Part shown: one piece after another, positions 57,509 through 64,000 of the stretch | How the letters are laid out: each line of letters begins with the position of its first letter | Position numbering within the stretch: the first letter of the stretch is position 1 | Source: Hyaloperonospora brassicae | Lineage: Eukaryota; Oomycota; Peronosporomycetes; Peronosporales; Peronosporaceae | DNA length: 64,000 nucleotides | Assembly (NCBI GenBank): GCA_947650285.1 | Contig: CANTFL010000470.1 | Coordinates: forward strand, 62,001 to 126,000 | Direction of reading: 5' to 3' | Program-made: the position numbers and the translations under genes | The notes under the pieces: model-generated | Seen by the model: the letters and a program-made list of their open reading frames with translations, nothing else | What the model was told of the DNA's origin: nothing | Databases searched by the model: none

Positions 57509-59012
57509 GGCCACGACTAGGGGCACGCCCCACTTTTGCTACGGGCACACCCGCCCTCCTAAAGTGATCTAAAGGACTTCCAACTCTTCGAAACTATGCA
57601 GCACTTAAGCTGCACGACCTCGCGGAATCGACTCGGTTGCCACTTGCTCCACTGTGATGCCATTGTACGTACTACGCTTAGCGTGTTTCTTCCCAAAGCA
57701 AGATTCATGTTGATGTATTGACCGGCGACAAAAGACGGCTGTTGTCTGGCTTTTGCTTGCATCTATCAGTGCGCGACAACGTTTGTCATAAGCGTCTGGA
57801 TCCAATTGTCTTCAGCATCGACACAGTTGAGATTTCGTGCGGCCACTTAGCTCAGCAGCAAAGCGCGGCTAGAGTCTGGGCGACTCGATGCCTCACTCGC
57901 GCTATCTTGTAAGAATGAGCCATCTTTCTGCTCGGTGACCTTACGGGACGACAAGTCCGGGTTGATGCAGTTAACGTATCGGCCCCGAAGCGCTGGCTGT
58001 GTTCGCCCGGGCACATGATGACAAATGTCGTTCCACGGCACTTGATCCTGATTGGACTCAGTGCCTTTTGGCACGTATGCACAAAGTGCGAGCAGCAGCC
58101 GTCTATCCTCACTCAGCGAAAACTTGCCTCACCGAAGACCTGGTGCAAGCGAGAGCTGCCATCGATGGCGGATCTGCTCCGACACACGGCCATCTATCAA
58201 ATCTGCAACCACGTTCCACTTTTCGCCAAAGACCGGGACAGCTTCACGCAGGACCTAATCTTCTTCTGGCGTAAAGGTTGACCGCGTGTTTCCAGCGATC
58301 AGCGCTGTCTTGTACCGAGTAAGACCATGAGCTGTTGGTCTTCCCGGCACTGGCATGCGCTTCGCAATCTCGTGCCACTTCTTCACCAGTTTCGGGTCTT
58401 CTTGTCCCGTGGCCAACCGTCGAACCGCTGTGTCTTTCTCTGTCTTCCACGCGCCAAGCCGAAACGTCGGCGACTCGTGCAAGTCATACCACAATTTGCA
58501 CGCACTACCCGAACGTTGATTGGAGACTTTCTCGACTTGCGTGCATCCTGCCACGAGCAAAGTTTGTTCCACGCTTGCAGAAGTATCTCCACGTTCGCGG
58601 CGTGTGTCACGTAGAAATCTTTGGCAAAGTCCGCGACGACTTTACGCTCTCGACTCGTGAAAATCGTTGGGGGCCCGACGACAAACGACTCGTGACTGTG
58701 AGCCCGTAGAAACTCGGATATCGTTGTCACTGCCGATGGTCAGATCTTGGCATCGTACCATTGGATTGTATACCGTCTTCGAGATAGTAGAGATCCCGGC
58801 AGGCATTGCCGTTCGGATACCGCCCTGGCAAAGATGGATTGATCAAATCTCGCGCATGAGTGCATTTGTTGTTTAACATAGGGACATGTCGAGCAGTGGC
58901 AAGTGACTACGTGTTATACTTATTCTGCACCGTAAAATATGAAGTCCTTTATATCACTTTAGGAGAGCAAGTGTGCCCCTAGCAAAAGTGGGGTGTGCCC
59001 CTAGTCGTGGCC
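57509..59012 (-). mobile_element. TIR element carrying a dead Myb-repeat gene
   Basis: 72-bp terminal inverted repeats (57509-57580 and 58941-59012, about 66 of 72 identical) starting GGCCACGACTAGGGGCAC and containing CCCCACTTTTGCTA and CTCCTAAAGTGAT. The nine outer bases are GCACAGATA and GACGAGATA (6 of 9 alike), a possible worn 9-bp duplication. The interior is almost filled by a minus-strand Myb-type pseudogene; no transposase is visible. Structure fits a Pack-MULE or other TIR transposon that picked up a gene. Confidence 0.75.
57847..58730 (-). pseudogene. Myb-repeat DNA-binding protein, broken
   Basis: One minus-strand frame from 58572 to 57847 shows at least three consecutive Myb/SANT repeats: KKWHEIAKRM...GRPTAHGLTRY; then FTPEED...VLREAVPVFGEKWNVVADLI...QIRHRWQLSL; then KFSLSEDRRLLLALCAY...VPWNDICHHVPGRTQPALRGRY. 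Spacing of the Trp residues and the helix-turn-helix pattern fit Myb proteins with several repeats. Two stops interrupt it: TAG where EEDQVL is expected, and TGA after PGLR where Arg is expected. Upstream (58730-58550) the coding frame differs by one shift. It cannot encode a complete protein. Confidence 0.72.
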
Positions 59013-59735
59013 GACGAGATATCCCGAGCGCAAGTATTCGTTTCGTTCCGCCCTACCGCCTGTCGATTTGCACCGTGTCCGCAACCGATGATGTACCCAT
59101 AAACACGTGGCTCCTACGCCTCCATGCCGTGCGACTGACGGCACATAAGCCACTCGTGCTGCTGCACTAGCCAGTGCACTGTCGTGTCGGGTCCTTCGCG
59201 CTCATCTTTCCAATGTTTACGCTCTCAGTGGGCTCGTCTGACGCTCGAGCGAGACGGGATACGTGCAGCTCATGTGGCCTGAGTTCGCCGCGTCGTCTGC
59301 TGTCCGAGCCGCAGACTCTCTCGAAGACAGGTCAACAATACACTCGTGTCCATAATCCGCGACTTTCCCCCGTCCACCTGTCGCACCACATTGAAGTCGC
59401 ATAGTGTCAAACAGCACAAAAACACACAACAACCACACAGAAACACACAACCCCAACCCCACAACCACAACCACAACCACAACCACAAACATATATGAGA
59501 CATATGATAAATAGAAATGAGACGCATTGCGTGGGCCAATCGACGCGCAGCTGTTTGTCGCACTGCGCTTTTCGTTCACAACGAGCGGCGAACGTGTTTC
59601 AAGGCGAGTTCCACAACGAGAGGCGGCGACATCTACCATACGCTCAGACGTAGCAGACAAAAAGTGGCTTCCAAGACGCGTCGTCCGCCCCCATCGCTGT
59701 CGGCGTGCAAATGTGACTGACGACCAGACCGGGCC
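59013..59735. other. Upstream region of the IQM-like gene
   Basis: Intergenic between the TIR element and the IQM-like gene. It contains an imperfect (CCACAA)n repeat at 59447-59490 and no gene I can support. Confidence 0.45.
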
Positions 59736-60884
59736 ATGCCGCCACCAGCTGCTGAGCTGCAAAGGAACAAATCGAGCGCTGTCGCCTCTTCGACCGTCGC
59801 CACTCGGCTTTTCGCCCGCTCCATTCATCGCGTCGGACGCTCTCGCGCGCTCTCTCTCATTCCCCACGCGCCCACTCGTAACAATATGATCGTCGACACT
59901 CACTCGACGCTGTGTCTCTCCCACTTACCCCGTGAGCCCAATTCCACTGCCATTGAACATCTCGTGCAGCAGCCAAAGGCGTTCCCACCGACTCTCAAGT
60001 CCACCGCACGGCCCATTCGACGCGTCGACCGCTGGCGCCAAGTGCGCCTCCACATGCGCCAACTGACGCGCGGCCTCAAGCGCTGCAGAGCGCGCACTGT
60101 CGACGGCAGTAACGCGGCCGTCACGTGCTGCGCGTCGATGCTGCACAAGGACTTTTGGCTCGAAGCGCTCGACGTGCAGCACCGGTACGGGTTCCACCTG
60201 CGCGCGTTCCACAGGACGTGGAAGCTCGAAATGGCTCGAGAGGGACAGCTACTGACCGACCAGGACGACGCCTCGTTCTTCCATTGGCTCGACCACGGCC
60301 AGGGCAGGTTCGTGGACCTGCCAGAGTGCAGCCAGCAGTACCTCCGCTCGACGCGTGTCGAGTACTGCACCGAAGCGCAGCGCGAAGACTATGAGATTGA
60401 GTTTGCATTGCTGCCGTGCAGCAATGAGAAGAAGATAAGCGTGCGGTACGCAGCGTCGAAGCAGGTGGTGCACACGGACGACCGGAGCAAGTGGATCTTT
60501 GTCTTGGACCTGTGTGGGCGGCTGTACCTCGGGCGGAAACGCAAGGGGCGATTCCACCACTCGAGCTTTGTGTCGGGTGCACCGATCTTTGCCGCCGGTA
60601 AGATCGCCATCGCGCACGGGGTGATTGTCGCGATTGAACCGCATAGTGGGCACTTTAAACCGCGTTTGGAGAACCTCTTGGCGCTCTGCTGTGTGCTGGC
60701 GAAACACGGCGTCGACATTGAGGACGTTGCGTTTGTCAAGCCCAAGAAGTGGTCCTGTGCCTGGCCGTTTCCAGCGCAGCCAGACGTCGAGCTCAGTGGT
60801 ATTGCTGGGGCCTCGGACACGGACTACAGCGCGGACAGGTCCGACTCGGACGAGGCGCAGCCACTGCTGCTGCCAGTCGACTAG
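59736..60884 (+). CDS. IQM-like (IQ-motif calmodulin-binding family) protein
   Basis: 382 residues in one exon from the ATG at 59736. Residues about 139-325 follow the plant IQM family closely in order: LEALDVQHRYGFHLRAFH, FFHWLDHGQGRFVDLPECS, a tyrosine-rich strand (YEIEFALLP), KWIFVLDLCGRLYLGRKRKG, FHHSSFVSG, AAGKIAIAHGVIVAIEPHSGHFKP and ENLLALCCVL. A basic stretch before it (RWRQVRLHMRQLTRGLKR) could bind calmodulin, but a clean IQ motif is not evident. The C-terminal tail is acidic. IQM proteins bind calmodulin and act in plant stress and light responses; the oomycete role is unknown. An initiator-like site at 59856-59866 lies inside this frame, so the true start may be the next ATG at 59886. 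It converges with RRP8, stops 104 bp apart. Confidence 0.8.
   Translation: MPPPAAELQRNKSSAVASSTVATRLFARSIHRVGRSRALSLIPHAPTRNNMIVDTHSTLCLSHLPREPNSTAIEHLVQQPKAFPPTLKSTARPIRRVDRWRQVRLHMRQLTRGLKRCRARTVDGSNAAVTCCASMLHKDFWLEALDVQHRYGFHLRAFHRTWKLEMAREGQLLTDQDDASFFHWLDHGQGRFVDLPECSQQYLRSTRVEYCTEAQREDYEIEFALLPCSNEKKISVRYAASKQVVHTDDRSKWIFVLDLCGRLYLGRKRKGRFHHSSFVSGAPIFAAGKIAIAHGVIVAIEPHSGHFKPRLENLLALCCVLAKHGVDIEDVAFVKPKKWSCAWPFPAQPDVELSGIAGASDTDYSADRSDSDEAQPLLLPVD
59856..59866 (+). promoter_or_regulatory. Initiator-like element near the IQM-like gene
   Basis: CTCATTCCCCA is a strong match to the oomycete initiator core (GCTCATTYYNCA). It lies 20-30 bp before the in-frame ATG at 59886, favouring that shorter start (332 residues). 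Confidence 0.4.
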
Positions 60885-60988
60885 ACCAGCGCGTACCTGT
60901 TTGTACCACTAACTTGTCGCGTTTGTATTTATTCCGAGTTGGCGCCGTGGCGGTCTCCGGTACATGGTCTGCAGCTCTGGTAAAGCTG

Positions 60989-62050
60989 TTATCGTCGCTT
61001 GTACTCGCACGCTTTGAACTGTATCGGACCGACGCTCTGCGGGTTGCGCAGTGACTTGACAAAATCAAAGAGCACGAACATCTTATTGCGCTCGTCCTTG
61101 TGCTTGCAGTCGAACCCCATTTGACGAAGGGTCTGGACGAATCCAGGAATCCCGCCCAGCGTCTCACTTTCAAAGCGGCTCTTCACTTCGGCAATCTTCA
61201 GCACGCCCCCAGGCTTTAGCACGCGGTGTACTTCGCGCACGTACTCGCGGACACTCGTCCCCATGAGCGCTAAGCAATACACGCCAATGTCGATAGAGCT
61301 ATCGTTCAACGGAACCTGAACACCAGTCAAGTGACAACAACAATAGGAACAACCGACAGCATTTTCATGAGCCACGCACGAATGCCGTCTCAGCGATCTT
61401 TCACACGCCTTCAACTTACATGAGCAATATTGCATGCAGTCACGTGCTCTTTGCGAGACACGAGGTCGAACGAGTGCACCTTATTTGGCACGCTCTCGGC
61501 CAGCCTGGCATCCCCACAGCCGAAATCCGCCACCACTGCCTCTGGATGGCGTCTGCAGCACGCAAAGGACAGCACAAGTAGTGTCCGTAACGCCATATCA
61601 CATACAAAACAGATCATTCAGATACACTCAACAAACGACAACGTACTTGACGTAGTCGATAAAAGTGTCGAGAGGGTTCGTCGGCCACTTGTCCGACATC
61701 TCTCGAAAGCCCTGGTGGTACACGTCGAAGAGCTCTGGGTCGCTCTGGAACGTCTCGAACGACTCGTCGCCTGTGGTCGTATACAGCTGTTCATTGAGCA
61801 TGCGGAACTTCCCGCCGTCCAGTTTGCGCCGCATTTCCACGAGGCGCTCGGCCGATGTCACAGCTTTCGGTCTGCTTTTCGAGCGAGTTTGCCCATTGTG
61901 CTGCTGCTGCTGCTGTTGCTGCTTGGACTTTGGTTTACCTGCTACTTGCTGCGTCTTGTGCTTTTGTGGGATCTTCTTGTTGCCGCCTGACGAGGCTGCT
62001 CTGCCGTTGCCGTCACGTTTGCCAACACCTTTGCGGCCCTTCTTGCCCAT
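60989..62050 (-). CDS. RRP8: rRNA-processing protein 8, 25S rRNA m1A methyltransferase
   Basis: Three exons on the minus strand: 62050-61647, 61552-61420 and 61315-60989. Introns of 94 and 104 bp have GTACGT and GTAAGT donors and CTGCAG and TTCAG acceptors; phases close exactly (AA|A, then phase 0), giving 287 residues. The N-terminus is a Lys/Gln-rich nucleolar-type tail (poly-Q near residues 44-50), followed by FRMLNEQLYT, then FDVYHQGFREMSDKWPTNPLD. The SAM-binding motif is VVADFGCGDARLAE (about 141-154), followed by [48 protein letters not shown] and a C-terminal CEYKRR. This is the diagnostic Rrp8 order. The yeast enzyme makes m1A in helix 25.1 of 25S rRNA. It is shorter than the yeast and human proteins because of the short N-terminus. 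Confidence 0.95.
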
Positions 62051-63816
62051 TGATTACCGATGCTGAACAGTGTATCGCTCCCAATTGACAGACAGTGTAC
62101 CTGAGTTATGGCTCCGTGTCCCTAGTTCATGTGTGCACATAATCATTGGGACCTCTCGCGGGTTATAGAGCGGCAAACCCACCTCTCTTTTGCACTATAA
62201 TTACCGCAGTCGGGGACAGTGTGGCTGACATAAAGACACATCTTAGATCGTTTCTGTGTCGGTGTGTATTTTCTGTGGCGGAACAAGAGCAAAAAATGCA
62301 ACATGGCTACAAAAAGGTCACACGTCTCGAGACGTTACGGCTGATGAGCGATGCACATTATAGCAATCCATCGATAGACCCCACCACGCAGTCCTCAGTG
62401 CATTGATACCGTCTTGTTCATTGCGGGACACACAGATGGCGCCTGTGCGTATAGGCCTCCCATTTCAATGGGAGCCTCAAGCGATGCACGTACTGAAGTT
62501 GAGAGTGACTAGCAGCCAAGTGACAACGCCTGATCATGCAGCCCTTGGCACGTGCAAGAGACTTCGTGTGCTGTGGCGGGCGGTGACATGCTGGTACACC
62601 TTTCTGTGCTACACGTTTGCTTGCCGTGCTCAGACAGAAGCTTTCGACCCGCCGCTACTGTACGCTTTCGCTTGGCGGCCGTCGATGCTATCGCAAAGCG
62701 TACGTCTTCATCATCTCATACATTATCACTACAGCACATGCTTTCGAGAGACACGATGCCTCGACTTGGGTGGAAGTGGTGCTCGAAGCAGTTACACACT
62801 CAGTAGACTACAGCAGCGTCTACTTGACGAACATGTCGAGTCGCAAAGCTGCTGAGGTCTGCCTTAGCGGCGTGAAGCTGAGGATGCCGTTGCTCAACGC
62901 TTTATGACCAGACTGATGCTTAGAGACGCTGAGGTCAACCAAACCTCATGCTGAGATCGTACGGCGTGGACGCTGCTGCATCCAGCGATGAATGTGACAG
63001 ACGTGACTGCGATCGATGAACCTGTGACGGCATGTAGAGCGCAGCTTATAGAGACTGTCGCTACGACAAGGAATGCTGGCAAGTCTGACAGGGTTGAACA
63101 AAGTGCTCGTCAGGATTGCCAACCCTTCGCCAAGCAAAAACAGTCGACTATTGACAAACGTCCAGCCCGAATGAAGCGTTCCTGAGTGGTAAACGTCGCA
63201 CCCACCAGGTGCTCAACAAGGCCCGACGGGTCACGCGAAACAAGAGTCAGTAGCGTCTCCAAAGGTCTTGCACTTCGATGAGGGCGAATAGCAAATGCGC
63301 AGACACCGCCCGCAGCAGCACACGGATATTGATCATGGCATTGAGAAATGGGACGGACTCGCGCGGATGCAATCAGATCTAATGCTGATCGTCAACATTG
63401 AAGCCCCTTAGTGTTTACGGAGCTAAAGCTATATCAAGAAGCTCACAGCACAAAGACCAGGTGCGGTAGGGCGCTGAGTTGAGTTACAAGAGAACTGTCG
63501 GATGATGCGGTCACGACTTCGGTTGCAGCAACCGTTCGCTAAAGAGAGATTGTGCAGCACAATGACGACATTTACTATTTACGTTCATGAGAAGCTCAGT
63601 TGATGGGTGCAAGTCGAAGAGCTCACAGCGCTAGAAACGCGCTTGCTGACATTCGCGGAAAAAGAGCCAGGAACCACTTCTTTCTCGCCCCAGCGCACCG
63701 GTGTGACGTCCCAAATCAACGACGCTGAGGTCAAGTTCTCGGTGCTCTTGCGCCTTGTTCCCACATCGCAAACAAGTCGTATCTTGCATCGGAACGTACG
63801 TTGACAACTTGTATGC
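62051..63816. other. Intergenic region, no recognised gene
   Basis: Starts with the RRP8 promoter side. Frames up to 150 codons (62403-62855, plus) lack domains and use codons unlike the neighbouring genes. The minus strand at about 63630-63816 continues the frame of the edge gene after a TAA and contains a CLRCGNK Cys pair, so part of it may belong to that gene. Confidence 0.45.
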
Positions 63817-63999
63817 TTATGCCTCCAGCGATCCATACGTATGTCCTGCCGGATCAATCCGCCGTCGAGTATCTGCGTCGGCCAACGGCTGGTACTCAGT
63901 CATGAATTCGCGGCGGACACGATCGCGGTCATTGGCATTGGGTGTCCGACGTGCGATTTCGGCTGCTTTCATGGCGTTGCGCGTGATCAAAGGCGACCG
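63817..63999 (-). CDS. C-terminal part of an unrecognised gene at the window edge
   Basis: Minus-strand frame open at the right edge: 60 residues rich in Arg/Asp/Ala (MKAAEIARRTPNANDRDR, then EFMTEYQPLADADTRRRIDP, ending YGSLEA) and a TAA at 63817-63819. Downstream in the same frame, a further 60 codons remain open with a Cys-x-x-Cys pair (TCLRCGNKAQEHRELDLS). The TAA may therefore be a nonsense mutation or sit in an unrecognised intron. Family unknown. Confidence 0.4.
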   Translation of the reverse strand, partial: RSPLITRNAMKAAEIARRTPNANDRDRVRREFMTEYQPLADADTRRRIDPAGHTYGSLEA

Positions 64000-64000
64000 A

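Overview
This window looks like nuclear DNA of an oomycete (Peronosporales-like). Evidence: genes with few introns or short GT-AG introns of about 60-110 bp, two initiator-like core promoters of the oomycete type (CTCAYT-like), a signal peptide plus glycine-repeat secreted protein, a tyrosine-kinase-like kinase carrying its own multipass membrane region, and heavy occupation by Ty3/gypsy chromoviruses and Mutator-like (MULE) DNA transposons. No bacterial operons, rRNA, tRNA or CRISPR were seen.

Layout. 1-3695 is a giant palindrome: two ~1.28 kb arms around a dead RNase H domain. Its right arm abuts the promoter of a secreted glycine-rich repeat protein (3840-6701). 8920-16908 is an old, broken Ty3/gypsy chromovirus. 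22.8-35.1 kb holds host genes: a double-PH-domain protein, a membrane TKL kinase divergently paired with an unrecognised two-exon gene, and an unrecognised three-exon gene. 35.4-45.6 kb carries three MULE-type elements with 9-bp target-site duplications. One has a transposase remnant and a nested LTR, one has captured adenylate-kinase and 3-hydroxyacyl-CoA-dehydratase pieces, and one has an Arg/Ser-rich piece. 47190-55170 is a young, nearly intact copy of the same chromovirus family, inserted in the opposite direction, with a GACGT duplication. 57509-59012 is another terminal-inverted-repeat element carrying a dead Myb-repeat gene. 59.7-62.05 kb holds a convergent pair: an IQM-like calmodulin-binding-family protein and the rRNA methyltransferase RRP8. 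The right edge cuts an unrecognised gene.

The most unusual signal is in the chromovirus family. (1) Both copies are tiled almost end to end by short near-perfect inverted repeats, inside LTRs and inside coding sequence. Several arms differ between the copies by paired compensatory substitutions, some of which change the protein. (2) Both copies carry a long antisense gene starting just inside the 3' LTR. It ends in a coiled coil and overlaps the chromodomain end of pol for exactly 629 bp in each copy. (3) gag and pol are joined by an A AAA AAT slippery heptamer, a 5-nt spacer and a 12-bp stem. (4) A second, unexplained -1 frame change splits the integrase tail at the same place in both copies.

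Host-gene functions suggested by sequence: lipid or membrane signalling (PH protein, membrane kinase), calmodulin-linked function (IQM-like), nucleolar 25S rRNA m1A methylation (RRP8), and extracellular matrix or wall (glycine-rich protein). All intron and start choices are my own reading and have no transcript support.
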